From positions 19,782-83,781 of the forward strand of contig JAUIFE010000035.1 in NCBI GenBank assembly GCA_030429565.1: a DNA stretch of 64,000 bases. Direction: 5' to 3'. Every line of letters starts with the position of its first letter. Within the stretch, counting starts at the first letter, position 1. A program made the position numbers and the translations under genes. Of the stretch, positions 20,101 through 28,130 are shown one piece after another. Source of the stretch: Holophagae bacterium (GTDB lineage: Bacteria; Acidobacteriota; Holophagae; Acanthopleuribacterales; Acanthopleuribacteraceae). The notes under the pieces are model-generated. The model had not been told where the DNA came from. It ran no database searches and saw only the letters and a program-made list of their open reading frames with translations.

Positions 20101-20684
20101 GCGTCTTCTATGCGAACGCTAAAGCGCAGGGTCGGCCAAATCGGGTATTCAATCTCGCCTTTTTCGCGGTTGAGGTTGAGGTCGGAAATGCGGACCGAGC
20201 CGACCGGCGCAAGGAGCGTATCCTTAAAAAAAGGTTCGTTACCTTTTTTCTGAAGACCGTGGCTGGGAACGCGACGAATGGCACCGTGTTTGTGGTCGAG
20301 ACGCACCAACTCTCTGCCGCTGTCGGCTACACCGATATACCGAATTTGGGCGATATCGGGATTGTTCTCCAAGAAGCTCGTGAAAATGACAGCTAAGCGG
20401 TCTTGCCAAAGGGTGAGCGGTGTCTGGTCGTAGGGGTCGATGCCGTCGTTTTGTGTGGCGCGAATAATGCCTTGGATGGGTGGTGTCGCGGCTAGGAATC
20501 GCACATTGCGGCTGTGCTTTTCAAGGTGCTGTTCGAGTGAGGCCGCGCATTGGTCCAGGTCACCCTTGATGGTTTCGGCGACTTCGTTGCGAACCTGTGA
20601 TTGAACCTGTTGGTTGAGCACCAAAATGGAAATCAAAAAAAACAATACAAAAACAATGGAAAACAGGATCAAGTTTTTTTTCAT
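17190..20684 (-). CDS. Hybrid sensor histidine kinase: sensor - PAS - HisKA - HATPase - REC - REC - HPt
   Basis: 1164 aa. TM1 (about 5-25) and TM2 (about 305-330) enclose a roughly 280-residue periplasmic sensor with dCache-like features (IRYIGVADSGRELVRLD). A PAS domain follows (SIIAMDLDGAITSWNRAAVDMFG), then a coiled coil and a HisKA domain with VSHEIRTPLNG, phospho-acceptor His about 517. The HATPase domain is complete (N-box NLIGNAVKF). REC1 is diverged (Asp about 804). REC2 is canonical (VLMDCNMPIMDG, Asp about 953). The HPt domain has AHLMKGAAGT, His about 1105. This is a complete internal phosphorelay (His-Asp-His) in one chain, of the BarA/EvgS type. The start ATG at 20684 gives a normal membrane N-terminus. 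The open frame continues upstream to 21173 but crosses a terminator and has no family match. No partner regulator is next to it. Confidence 0.9.
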   Translation of the reverse strand: MKKNLILFSIVFVLFFLISILVLNQQVQSQVRNEVAETIKGDLDQCAASLEQHLEKHSRNVRFLAATPPIQGIIRATQNDGIDPYDQTPLTLWQDRLAVIFTSFLENNPDIAQIRYIGVADSGRELVRLDHKHGAIRRVPSHGLQKKGNEPFFKDTLLAPVGSVRISDLNLNREKGEIEYPIWPTLRFSVRIEDAIGETFGIVILNIDARPLLNSIGTGKKDNHLLYLVKSNGEYAYHPNRRAVFAKQLGEDIGFETEFSVPEESEEDTLSFMINLKERSRYLYEHHKVRLSNLGTNRYLKIILAIPGSQFNHAISTRLRSFILILGLVLTGCFFIIFVIHYYSAAALTQSETRATFEALVNSSSESIIAMDLDGAITSWNRAAVDMFGFTEMMVLGQPLWQIIAPRLHSDLNRQTIQQVADGQRIPIQNLTAMTRNGKSIEVDVTFSPIVSSEGTHGVAAIFRDVTEQRRAEAEIRHLNQSLEQQVRDRTQELETAHAHALAASEAKSAFVANVSHEIRTPLNGILGMLRLLKVDPLSSEQERYLLMAENSAHTLAGLINEVLDLSKIEAGKLTMDEISCDLLDVLSDFVRSMSISAQAKGLEFVADLADVTPNRIICDPHRLKQILTNLIGNAVKFTNSGEIAVSAATAFNHVGDITFECTVRDTGIGIAKDKIDLVFSEFTQEERGTTRQFGGTGLGLAICRKLVELMHGKIWLESTKGLGTTFHLVVKMQTTEGTHIKHKPLSLAGKRVLIVEDHGTSSKALQKLLTSLEAETTTFSRALEAEAYARRTAPDTYHFAVIDRSLPEYDGAILAAHLIKMNFLAPHQIFLAASLYSDHTLPENETAKQVIKITKPITPSELRYCLHKSELVANPASAAATTEETATVLPSPSPIPHRFKVLVVDDNQVNREVLNGLLKSFQVEVVLAKNGAEALYALQQSHQPPIHAVLMDCNMPIMDGYEATRQIRKGNAGSGMRTIPIIAVTANAMSGEKDICLQAGMNDYLSKPVDADLLQAKLARWVDITHTHDNQNGALVSTASALPESLRALTDVLDLKGALKNTSGDDSLLLHLINVFVDTIPEHIGAMKAAVYQKNYEQVYAVAHLMKGAAGTIGARSVEQLALQLCEETRKTDPSLNETQNLWRQFSEACSGLLERLSNFLHA

Positions 20685-20983
20685 GGAAAAGGGTGTCCTT
20701 GCCTTGACCCCGTTGACGATATGCAACGGGAATCGAACCTCTCTCACAGCTTGATGCGCGCGGTCTATCACGCGATCAACCGGCTCAAAGGGCGACTTCC
20801 GATGCCGTTCGCCGCAAAATGGGTGGGGGCCTTGGTTGGAAAAGGAACCGGTATCAGGAAGGTCTTCGGCAAACGAGGACAGAAAAATAAATAAAAAGTC
20901 AGAAAGGCAGGTGTTTTTGCGCACGGCGTGCACTTTTTGGTGATTATCTTTGACGGGACCGCCGTCACGCTGGGTTTCGGGCA

Positions 20984-21016
20984 AAAAAAAGGCACCGGTT
21001 CTGAGAGAACCGGTGC
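20984..21016 (-). terminator. Rho-independent terminator upstream of the hybrid kinase
   Basis: Stem GCACCGGTTC / GAACCGGTGC with a 5-nt loop, then eight T residues on the minus strand (seven after one C). No protein gene precedes it on that strand, so it must end a short leader or non-coding transcript, or act as an attenuator for the kinase gene about 300 bp further on. Confidence 0.85.
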
Positions 21017-21175
21017 GGATCAGTGGGAGCGGGCGACGGTCGTGGGAGTGAGGATGAGAGCCGTCGCCCAGACACCTGTGTGGTGTGGCGGAGATGACGC
21101 GTTCCTCGCCATCTCGCACCTCAAGGAGAACCAGGACCCATAACAGGTCGTGGTTGTTGTTGCCTGTCTGCACGG
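21017..21175 (-). ncRNA. Candidate structured leader or small RNA
   Basis: Read on the minus strand, the 160 bases before the strong terminator contain a GAGATG / CATCTC stem and a perfect 9-bp GGGCGACGG / CCGTCGCCC stem, then the terminator hairpin. The only open frame here runs through the terminator without a stop and is Arg/His/Pro-rich, which argues against a protein. A riboswitch-type attenuator or an independent sRNA would both fit. I do not recognise a known riboswitch consensus. Confidence 0.35.
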
Positions 21176-21400
21176 GCGGCGTTGTGGGGTAAAAGGGGCC
21201 GGCTTTTTTTGTGCGACTTAACAGCGTGTGTTTTCAAGCAAATGACATTTCTTTTGTGCGTCGCGTCACTTTTTGCCGATAGGGTCAATAATCCGGCTTA
21301 AAGCCGCCCCGTACACCTTGTTTGGCTTGTTTCTATCGGCCGCAGGTGGGGCGAGTCCGCCGGTTCAAGGATGAATTCACCGCAACCCAAGGATGGGATC

Positions 21401-22624
21401 ATGTTTGTGACGCGTGCAGCCGTGCAGCTCGGAAGCGGCCGTGAATATACCGAGCAATTCGAACAACGTGAACGCCTGCGCTTGCGCGACGGGCAAACCC
21501 AAATCTCTGCCGACCGCCTTGTTTTGCGCGGCCGCACGGAAAGTCAACGCGGTGCTTCGGTAACCGCCGTCGGTTTGCCGCGTGATTCGGTGGATATCAG
21601 CAGTGCCGCGCGCCCGCCGCGTGCCGTTCCCGGTCCAACCGTTCCCATCGGTGGCCTCGAGGACGACGACGGTCTGCCGAAGGTCAACAATCCCAAGGCT
21701 GAACTGGTCAAGCAACTACTTGAAAAAGTCTTTAAGCAAAAAGTGAAGTTACCCGACGCCAACGACTTCCTCAAAGAACCGCCCGCCGCGGGTAACGTGC
21801 CGGGTCGCGGCCCTCAAGGTCCGCGTGGCCCACAAGGTCCACAAGGGCCACAAGGTCAACCTGGTGGACCCAATGGTGGTTTTGGGTTGGAATACGACTT
21901 CTACCAGCGCTATTCCGAAAGCGAACGTACCGAGTTTTCCGCTGCCGGCGTGGTGGAAACCGCCGACGGCCGTTCGATTAACTTCGCCGTCAACTTGAGC
22001 ATGTCGCGTTCCTACAGCACCGAAACCTCGATTTCAATCCGTGCCGGCGAACAGCTCACCGATCCGTTGGTGCTCAATTTCAACGGCAACGCCGCCGAAC
22101 TCAGCTCGGGTTCGTTTGAATTCGATCTCGACAGCGACGGCGAAGCGGAGGAAATGCGTTTCCTTTCCGGTGGCAGCGGGTTCCTGGCGATTGATCGCAA
22201 CAGCGACGGCGTGATCAACGACGGTAGCGAGTTGTTTGGGACCAAATCGGGCAACGGTTTTGCCGATTTGGCCGCTTACGACGAAGACGGGAACCAGTTT
22301 ATTGATGAAAATGACAGTGTTTTCAGCCAGTTACGTATTTATAACAAAGACGCCGAAGGCAATGATTTGGTCAGCACCCTCGCCGAAAACGATGTTGGTG
22401 CGATCTATCTCGGCAATGAAGAAACGCCCTTCACCATTAAAGACGAAAACAATGAAACGCTGGCGCAAGTGCGGCGCAGCGGCGTGTTCCTCAAAGAAAG
22501 CGGTGGTGTCGGAACGGTCCAACAAGTGGACTTGGCGACCAGTTCGCCCGACGCGGCGGAACCTGCTGAAGCGCCGTCCGACGACGATTTTTCTTCCCTG
22601 GCCAACCTCGATATCACCGCCTAG
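21401..22624 (+). CDS. Protein with collagen-like triplets and calcium-loop repeats, 407 aa
   Basis: The start ATG at 21401 has AAGGA 7 nt upstream. An in-frame ATG at 21371 has no proper spacing. The N-terminus (MFVTRAAVQLGSGREYTE) resembles a widespread family of VCBS-like/EF-rich proteins found in marine bacteria. About residues 134-158 form a short collagen-like run of Gly-Pro-Gln/Arg triplets, unusual for that family and probably a flexible hinge. The C-terminal half has FDLDSDGEAEE, IDRNSDGVINDGSELFG and YDEDGNQFIDENDSVF, three Asp-rich calcium-binding loops. There is no signal peptide, so if secreted it would use a type I or other non-Sec path. Monocistronic, followed by a terminator. 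Confidence 0.75.
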   Translation: MFVTRAAVQLGSGREYTEQFEQRERLRLRDGQTQISADRLVLRGRTESQRGASVTAVGLPRDSVDISSAARPPRAVPGPTVPIGGLEDDDGLPKVNNPKAELVKQLLEKVFKQKVKLPDANDFLKEPPAAGNVPGRGPQGPRGPQGPQGPQGQPGGPNGGFGLEYDFYQRYSESERTEFSAAGVVETADGRSINFAVNLSMSRSYSTETSISIRAGEQLTDPLVLNFNGNAAELSSGSFEFDLDSDGEAEEMRFLSGGSGFLAIDRNSDGVINDGSELFGTKSGNGFADLAAYDEDGNQFIDENDSVFSQLRIYNKDAEGNDLVSTLAENDVGAIYLGNEETPFTIKDENNETLAQVRRSGVFLKESGGVGTVQQVDLATSSPDAAEPAEAPSDDDFSSLANLDITA

Positions 22625-22655
22625 TTTTTGCCGAGGCGGCTGATCTTCCAATTGG

Positions 22656-22692
22656 CCCGACTCGGTTGAAGCCTGGTCGAGTCGGGTCTTTT
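22656..22692 (+). terminator. Rho-independent terminator
   Basis: Perfect 9-bp stem CCCGACTCG / CGAGTCGGG with a 13-nt loop followed by TCTTTT. It ends the 21401-22624 gene. Confidence 0.75.
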
Positions 22693-22735
22693 CCCCGCCG
22701 CTGTCGGTGGACGGCGTGCGGGGCTGTGGTGGCGT

Positions 22736-23611
22736 TTAGGGTTTGAGCGCGGCCGGGCTTGCGACGAAAACGGGGCCGCCGTCAAAGCCTTCTTGTTGGG
22801 TGAGCTGCACGATTTTGCGGTCGGCGAGGTGCATCAGCCACACATCCCAGTTGCCGTTATTGTTGGGCTCGCCGGCCCAGGCGAGCGCACGGCTGTCGGG
22901 TGACCAAGCCGGGGCTAAATCGTTGCCAGGTCGCTGGGTCAGGCGTTGAACCACGCCGTCGGCGAGGGTTAACAACGCAATTTCGGCTTGGCCCTCGTAA
23001 AGCGTATCAAAGGCGATGTGCTTCCCATCGGGCGACCAAACCGGGTGGCCGACGTATTGATTCAACGTGGTTAGCGCGATCGGGGCGGCGTCGCCTTGAA
23101 TGTCGCGGCGATAGAGGTTCCAGCCGGCAGTGGTACGGCGTGCAAAAACGACGCTGCGGCTGTCGGGCGACCAAGCGGGGTAGCGGTCGATTTCGGCGTC
23201 CTGGGTGAGGGCGCGTTCGCCTGCGCCGTTGCTATCGGCTAGGTACAGGTCGTCGCGGCCGTCACGTCTGGCGGCATAAACGATGGTGCGACCGTCGGGC
23301 GACCATTGCGGCGCGACATCGCCGTTGGGATCGACGAACAACTTCTGATCACCACTGTAAAGGGTGGCCTGGGGCGCATCGTCCTGAAAGCGGGTGTAAA
23401 CCAAACGTTGACGGGCGGCGTCGTAACGCAAGGTGCCTTCAGCCAAGTCATTGACACGCAGGGGTTTGGTAACGCCGGTGGCGGTATTGACGGCAAACAA
23501 ATCGCCGTTCCCGCTGCGTGCCGAGGCAAAGGCGACCCAGTAACCGTCGCCGCCGTAAAGCATACCGAAACCGAAAATAAGCGTCGCCAGAACGCGGGCG
23601 GGATGAAACAT
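22736..23611 (-). CDS. TolB-like PD40 beta-propeller protein
   Basis: 291 aa. A short hydrophobic N-terminus (MFHPARVLATLIFGFGMLYGG) suggests export. At least five propeller blades carry the PD40 signature WSPDGRTIVYAAR, WSPDSRSVVFAR, WSPDGKHIAFD and WSPDSRALAWAG. The ATG at 23611 has GAGG 6 nt upstream, and longer starts up to 23704 add a hydrophilic tail without a binding site. True TolB is longer (about 430 aa) with an N-terminal domain that is missing here, and no pal or tolA lies nearby. It is therefore a TolB-like propeller, not TolB itself. Probably periplasmic. Ligand unknown. Confidence 0.82.
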   Translation of the reverse strand: MFHPARVLATLIFGFGMLYGGDGYWVAFASARSGNGDLFAVNTATGVTKPLRVNDLAEGTLRYDAARQRLVYTRFQDDAPQATLYSGDQKLFVDPNGDVAPQWSPDGRTIVYAARRDGRDDLYLADSNGAGERALTQDAEIDRYPAWSPDSRSVVFARRTTAGWNLYRRDIQGDAAPIALTTLNQYVGHPVWSPDGKHIAFDTLYEGQAEIALLTLADGVVQRLTQRPGNDLAPAWSPDSRALAWAGEPNNNGNWDVWLMHLADRKIVQLTQQEGFDGGPVFVASPAALKP

Positions 23612-23808
23612 AACGGACCTCTGTGGTGTTGATTGATGGTCATTTATCTTAGCCTGAGCGTGCGCCGACTGCGTCTTGAGGTGGGGATTTAACTTTGGCG
23701 ACATGCTTTAGCCTTTGACGCGTGTGAGCAGACAAGCATGCACCGTTTAGCGGATGTTTGGTTGTTTTGCGCGATAAGTAGGAGATATTGGTAGGTGAGG
23801 TGTAAAAC

Positions 23809-24576
23809 ATGGTGTTTCGGTCATTGGGAAAGCTGTTCGGGATCGCAAAAGCGGCGCGGTGTCCGTTAGATGAAGAACGACAAGCTTGGGTTGAAGATTC
23901 TTTTGCGCTGTTTCAGCGCGAGTTCGGCAATGATTGGCTGCGCAAAAAACCGGTGATTTTGCCTTCGGCCCAGTTTTTTCCAGATGAATTCCGGCCGCAT
24001 TCTCGTTCGGGTTTGGTGTTGGCGGCACGTCTGTTCGAATACCTCGACGTGCCGGAGCAACGGTTGGGCGTGCACTTCTACGACAACCAAAATGCGGATG
24101 CCAACCAGATGGTGCCGGGTGTGCTCTACGAGTTGGAAAGCAATGAGGGCGATTTGGTAGAGACTGAGGATGGGCCGGTCTTGGTGTTGCCACTACAAAG
24201 TTTGGGTGATTCGTTTGGCTTGGCGGCGGCGATTGGGCGTCATGTGGCGGCATGGCATCTCTACTGCAACCGCCACTTTGACGCGGAAGAGCCCAACGCG
24301 GCGCTTCTTACCGAGCTACTTTCGATTTACCTGGGCATGGCGTTGTTTACCGCGAACTCCGCGTACCAATTCACGCAGTGGCAGGACGGGCAAATGGAGG
24401 GTTGGCAAGGGGCACGGCGCGGTGTCATGAGCGAAGCAATGCTGGGTTACGCCTTGGCTCGGTACGCGGTCCTGCGCGATGAAGAGGACGAAACATGGAC
24501 GCGTCACATCGCCGCCAACATTCGCCCTTTCTTCAAACAAAGCCGACGGTATTTGGCGGAATGGCGCGAGCATTAA
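23809..24576 (+). CDS. Hypothetical protein, 255 aa, with His/Glu-rich helix region
   Basis: ATG at 23809 with GAGG about 8 nt upstream. There is no signal peptide or membrane span. The middle contains GRHVAAWHLYCNRHF, then LLTELLSIYLGMALFTANSAYQF, and a later RRGVMSEAMLGYALARYA. The order His...His...Glu...GMALFTAN followed by a conserved-looking helix recalls small zinc-dependent peptidase-like proteins. There is no strict HExxH, so this remains a resemblance. It is surrounded by genes on the opposite strand and appears monocistronic. Function unknown. Confidence 0.72.
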   Translation: MVFRSLGKLFGIAKAARCPLDEERQAWVEDSFALFQREFGNDWLRKKPVILPSAQFFPDEFRPHSRSGLVLAARLFEYLDVPEQRLGVHFYDNQNADANQMVPGVLYELESNEGDLVETEDGPVLVLPLQSLGDSFGLAAAIGRHVAAWHLYCNRHFDAEEPNAALLTELLSIYLGMALFTANSAYQFTQWQDGQMEGWQGARRGVMSEAMLGYALARYAVLRDEEDETWTRHIAANIRPFFKQSRRYLAEWREH

Positions 24577-24805
24577 GACCGCTCGGCCTTGTGGGCGCCG
24601 CCGGCGGGCAAGGTGTCGGTTTGGCTTTGAGAAAAAAGGCGCGAGATGGCGCGATCCAGCGGCTGCCGGCTTCGATAGGGTCGCTATTGGGCGCACATTG
24701 TGACCTGCGGGTGGGTCTTATTAGGGCCGGTTTTTGGGTGCGTCGGTGGCGGGAAGAGAGACATTGCCTGATTCCTTTCGGCTGCGCCGCTGTCCTTAAA
24801 TCGAT

Positions 24806-25323
24806 CTAGCTAGGGGCCTCGGTCGAATCGTGCTGCGCCGGTTTGTCGCTGGGTGCCAGTGTTCCAACTTCTGTTGCCGCTACGCTCAAGCCGCCTTCGA
24901 TTGCTCCGGGTTGAACCGGCGAAATGGCGCCAACTTCAAGTTGGGGGCCGAGCTGTTGGCGCAGGCTTTGATAGGCGGCATTCAAGGCGGCGCGGGTGCG
25001 GCCACGGTGGTTGTTGCGCAGCTTTTTTAAGGCAAACAAAGCGGCTTGGTCGCCGTGTTTGCCGAGCTGATCGGCGGCGGCCGTTTTGGCCGCGTGCGCA
25101 CCGTCACGGACAACCTCAATCAAAAATTTGATGATGTCGGCCTGGTCTTTTACACAGAGGGCGGTCAGTGGTGCCGGGTCGGTGGGATTGTCCCGAAACA
25201 GGGTGATGAGGTCGGGGTTGTAGGCCGGCGCGGGATAAGCGGCCATCACCGAAATCACGGCTTGGCGACCCTGGTTCACCTGCAACAAGGGTTGCAATAT
25301 GGTGATACGCCGCTCGGGTGTGT
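24806..25323 (-). pseudogene. 3' fragment of a fourth HEAT-like paralogue
   Basis: The frame ending at 24806 encodes the C-terminal third (about 170 residues) of the family represented by the genes at 28131, 29536 and 30955. It includes the HEAT-like part (AAADQLGKHGDQAALFALKKL) and the GxxSPVQ-type tail (GAISPVQPGAIEGGLS). Its 5' part is missing: at 25323 the homology stops and the repeat array begins. Positions 25131-25323 are identical over 193 bp to 28468-28660, whereas the remaining 325 bp are clearly diverged. The frame stays open into the array (YGKRRVSWHF repeats), but that extension is array sequence, not family sequence. Confidence 0.7.
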
Positions 25324-26275
25324 AAAAATGCCAGGACACCCGTCGTTTGCCGTACAAAAAATGCCAGGACACCCGTCGTTTGCCGTACAAAAAAAAAGCC
25401 AGGAAAAAAAAGCCAGGAAAAAAGCCAGAAAAAAAAAGCCAGGACACCCGTCGTTTACCGAGGAAAAAAGCCAGGACACCCGTCGTTTGCCGTACAACGC
25501 TTATTGAAACTGAACCCAGTCAGGGCAAGAGAAGAGCTAGAAAAAAAGCCAGGACACCCGTCGTTTGCCGTACAAGGCTTATTGAAACTGAACCCAGTCA
25601 GGGCAAGAGAAGAGCTAATTTAACCATAAAAACCTAACCGAAAACGTTATCAAGGGCCTCACTCAAGAAAAGCCAGGACACCCGTCGTTTGCCGTACCAA
25701 AAAGCCAGGACACCCGTCGTTTGCCGTACGAAAACCAAAAGCCAGGAACACCAAAAGCCAGGACACCCGTCGTTTGCCGTACAACGCTTATTCAAAAAGC
25801 CAGAAAAGCCAGAAAAGCCAGAAAAGCCAGGACACCCGTCGTTTGTTGCCGTACAACGCTTATTGAAACTGAACCCAGTCAGGGCTAGAGAAAAAAGCCA
25901 GAAAAAAGCCAGGACACCCGTCGTTTGCCGTGCATAAAAAAGCCAGGAGAAAGAAAACAAAAAGCCAGGACACCCGTCGTTTGCCGTACAACGCTTATTG
26001 GAGAAAAAAAGCCAGTACCAAAAAGCCAGCAAAAAGCCAGGACACCCGTCGTTTGCCGTACGAACACCAAAAGGCAGGAACACCAAAAGCCAGGACACCC
26101 GTCGTTTGCCGTACAACGCTTATTCAAAAAGCCAGAAAAGCCAGAACAGAAAAATGCCAGGATACCCGTCGTTTGCCGTACAACGCTTATTGAAACTGAA
26201 CCCAGTCAGGGCAAGAGAAGAGCTAATTTAACCATAAAAACCTAACCGAAAACGCTATCAAGGGCCTCACTCAAC
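25324..26275 (+). repeat. Repeat array 1 (left side of the transposase gene)
   Basis: Fourteen copies of a 25-bp core CCAGGACACCCGTCGTTTGC (then CGTAC), starting at about 25331, 25364, 25439, 25471, 25549, 25672, 25705, 25758, 25827, 25909, 25965, 26037, 26090 and 26157. A few have single changes. Spacing is irregular. Between cores lie A-rich mini-units AAAAGCCAG and, after several cores, ACGCTTATTGAAACTGAACC. A segment of about 110 bp (25557-25666 and 26165-26274) is duplicated with two mismatches. Frames in both strands stay open through it because the units lack stops, but the reading is pure repeat. Not a CRISPR array: spacers are neither unique nor of constant length. Confidence 0.9.
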
Positions 26276-26346
26276 ACCGACTCCGTCACCAATCGACGCC
26301 ACAGCCCCAGAATAGTTAGAGTATTGCGAAAGCCGTAAGCCCGCTC
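26242..26346 (-). pseudogene. Possible transposase 3' remnant
   Basis: A minus-strand frame encodes ERAYGFRNTLTILGLWRR and ends ...LSEALDNVFG before a TAG at 26242. The line RAYGFRN...I..L..R resembles the C-terminus of some DDE transposases. The last ten codons and the stop also occur in the other copy of the 110-bp repeat (stop at 25634). This suggests that array 1 grew from the 3' flank of an insertion sequence that has since been lost. The protein match is from memory and low in certainty. Confidence 0.35.
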
Positions 26347-26406
26347 CCTACTTGATATATCTCTTAACCGGCCTTTTTGCATGAGGCCAACGCTGGCAGA
26401 TGTTGA

Positions 26407-27447
26407 CTACAGGAGGAAGGCGGCCTTCCCTGCCTGAACACCACAGACCCACTTTTGGCCCATTCGGGTCGCGGCTTCCTTCATATGTGCTTCTGTGCCC
26501 GCAGCAACGGAAAAAAGTGAACCGAATCGTCTTGCACTGTCGAGCCAACGATTAGGGTTTACAGACAACCGAATCAGAATTGGTGGCAAATGGTCTGGTA
26601 TCACCCCTCTTTTTCCTTCGACAATCCGCCTCCCTGTCCAGTCTAAGATTTCGAGGTAACTTGGCAGGTCTATAGCCATAAAACCGCGACGCTGACTGTT
26701 ACTTTCCAAGGGGCAAAGCCACTGATCACAGGTCGCATCAGGCCGACACGGCCCTGGTCGTTCACCAGAACTTGGCCTGTCGCCTTCTTGGGTCGCTTGA
26801 CGTGCACGATACCCGCGAATTCGCTCCTCTGCGGATGTAAACAGGCTTTCTTCTGGAACTTCCGCAATCCCTGCACGTATCGGGTTGAGGTCTACATAAA
26901 CCAAGCAGGTCAAAACAGCTGCATCATCCAAAAGCGCCGTACTTTTGAAACGACTCTCCCAAAACCTGCCCCCGCAATCGTCTTCAGCATTTGCTTTCCG
27001 TGAAATGTATTCCTTTAAACATTTCATAAGCCAGGAAATAGATGACAAACGCTGCCGCAATTGGTTGATTCGAAACGCATCAGCGACCAAAGCCGTCACT
27101 TCTTCGTCTGACGGCTCAAGCGGCAATCCAAGGGCGTCACGGCGCTTTGGATAAAGTAACAACCATCGCCGCGCTACATCCTGTGTAGAAGCAGCTTTTG
27201 CCAAATCAGGCCGATTCCTAAGAATCACATGTAGATGATTGTCCATTACGGCGTATCCGCCCACGTCGATAAGAAAAACTTTCGCCAAGAACACCAGACG
27301 CTGATGGATCCAACCCTTGCGATATTCGTAACATTTTCCAGTGACCGGATCTTGCCCGTGAAGAAAGGCTCGCCGAACGCAGCGGGAAACGCAATGATAG
27401 GTGCCTTCAACCTGATCGTTGATTAGAAGTGAACGAGGACGTGTCAT
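26407..27447 (-). CDS. REP-associated tyrosine transposase (RAYT, IS200-like Y1/HUH family)
   Basis: 346 aa. ATG at 27447 with GGAGG 7 nt upstream. The N-terminal Y1 domain has the entry line GTYHCVSRCVRRAFLHG, the metal-binding NHLH (His about 71 and 73) and the probable catalytic Tyr about 147 in LKEYISRKAN. The typical RFWESRFKS and YVDLNPIRAG lines follow. A C-terminal extension of about 120 residues (YLEILDWTGRRI..., LPPILIRL) occurs in one RAYT subgroup. The enzyme nicks and rejoins single-stranded DNA at short palindromic repeats in characterised relatives. Here it sits between two repeat arrays of opposite orientation and within a cluster of HEAT-like paralogues. It looks intact. Confidence 0.88.
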   Translation of the reverse strand: MTRPRSLLINDQVEGTYHCVSRCVRRAFLHGQDPVTGKCYEYRKGWIHQRLVFLAKVFLIDVGGYAVMDNHLHVILRNRPDLAKAASTQDVARRWLLLYPKRRDALGLPLEPSDEEVTALVADAFRINQLRQRLSSISWLMKCLKEYISRKANAEDDCGGRFWESRFKSTALLDDAAVLTCLVYVDLNPIRAGIAEVPEESLFTSAEERIRGYRARQATQEGDRPSSGERPGPCRPDATCDQWLCPLESNSQRRGFMAIDLPSYLEILDWTGRRIVEGKRGVIPDHLPPILIRLSVNPNRWLDSARRFGSLFSVAAGTEAHMKEAATRMGQKWVCGVQAGKAAFLL

Positions 27448-27840
27448 GAGGTGGCCTCCAAATATTTCGGATCAGGGCACCTGGCAATATATAACCCAGG
27501 ATAAGAAACTCAAGCTTTTCCAAATATTTCCTCATTAAAATTTTCATTTTCCACCCCTGGCAGTTCTCCTGACCGTGGTTTACCTTGTCGAGCCCCCTTT
27601 CTCCATTGATACCTGTTCCTTTTTTGCTGATCTGTCGACTATCATCAGAAGGCTTTCTTATTGATACCGAAATTTCAATAATCGGCCGCCAATATTTATT
27701 AATTTCAAAAGTGGGGTTCTGTCGAGTCACCCTAAGGAAAAGACTTCCTTGAAAGTCAGTCCTGCGCTGCCGGCATCCCGCTCTCGCCCCTGTAAACCTT
27801 TTTGGATCAAAAACATGTGTACCCAGGTGTTTTCTTCAGG
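27448..27840. other. AT-rich region upstream of the transposase gene
   Basis: About 390 bp with a lower GC content than the surroundings. No convincing gene. It probably contains the transposase promoter and the non-repetitive edge of the mobile segment. Confidence 0.4.
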
Positions 27841-28130
27841 CTTAAAGACGTGCGTGTCCTGGCATTTCCTTTTCAGGCTTAAAGACGTGCGTGTCCTGGC
27901 ATTTCCTTGGCATTTCCATCCCAAAGACGTGCGTGTCCTGGCATTTCCTGGCATTTCCTGGCATTTCTTTTCCCAAAGACGTGCGTGTCCTGGCATTTGA
28001 AAGACGTGCGTGTCCTGGCATTTCTCCAAAGACGTGCGTGTCCTGGCATTTCCTGGCATTTCCTGGCATTTCTTTTCCCAAAGACGTGCGTGTCCTGGCA
28101 TTTGAAAGACGTGCGTGTCCTGGCATTTGC
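27841..28130 (-). repeat. Repeat array 2 (right side of the transposase gene)
   Basis: Eight copies of AAAGACGTGCGTGTCCTGGC (then ATTT) at about 27844, 27881, 27923, 27975, 28000, 28028, 28080 and 28105, with extra CCTGGCATTT mini-units in between. Read on the minus strand the unit is AAATGCCAGGACACGCACGTCTTT. This shares GCCAGGACAC, then CGTC and TTTG, with the plus-strand unit of array 1. The array runs directly up to the stop codon of the 28131-29531 gene. The two arrays are thus related and in inverted orientation around the transposase gene. Confidence 0.9.

Larger units (their letters stand above)
20685..21400. other. Intergenic region with terminator and structured segment
   Basis: 716 bp upstream of the hybrid kinase and divergent from the 21401 gene. 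It contains the terminator at 20984-21016 and the candidate structured RNA at 21017-21175, described separately. Confidence 0.4.

Noticed and set aside
20685..21173. Upstream extension of the hybrid kinase to 21173
   Set aside because: It crosses a strong terminator and precedes the natural membrane N-terminus at 20684.
22736..23611. True tolB
   Set aside because: Only the propeller part is present, the N-terminal domain and the tol-pal neighbours are missing.
25324..26245. Long open frames across repeat array 1 on both strands (KARTPVVCRT-, YGKRRVSWLF-type proteins)
   Set aside because: They exist only because the repeat unit lacks stop codons in several frames. They have no ribosome-binding sites and no homology besides the repeat itself.
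25324..28130. CRISPR array
   Set aside because: Units are 24-25 bp but intervals are repetitive and of irregular length, there are no unique spacers and no cas genes.
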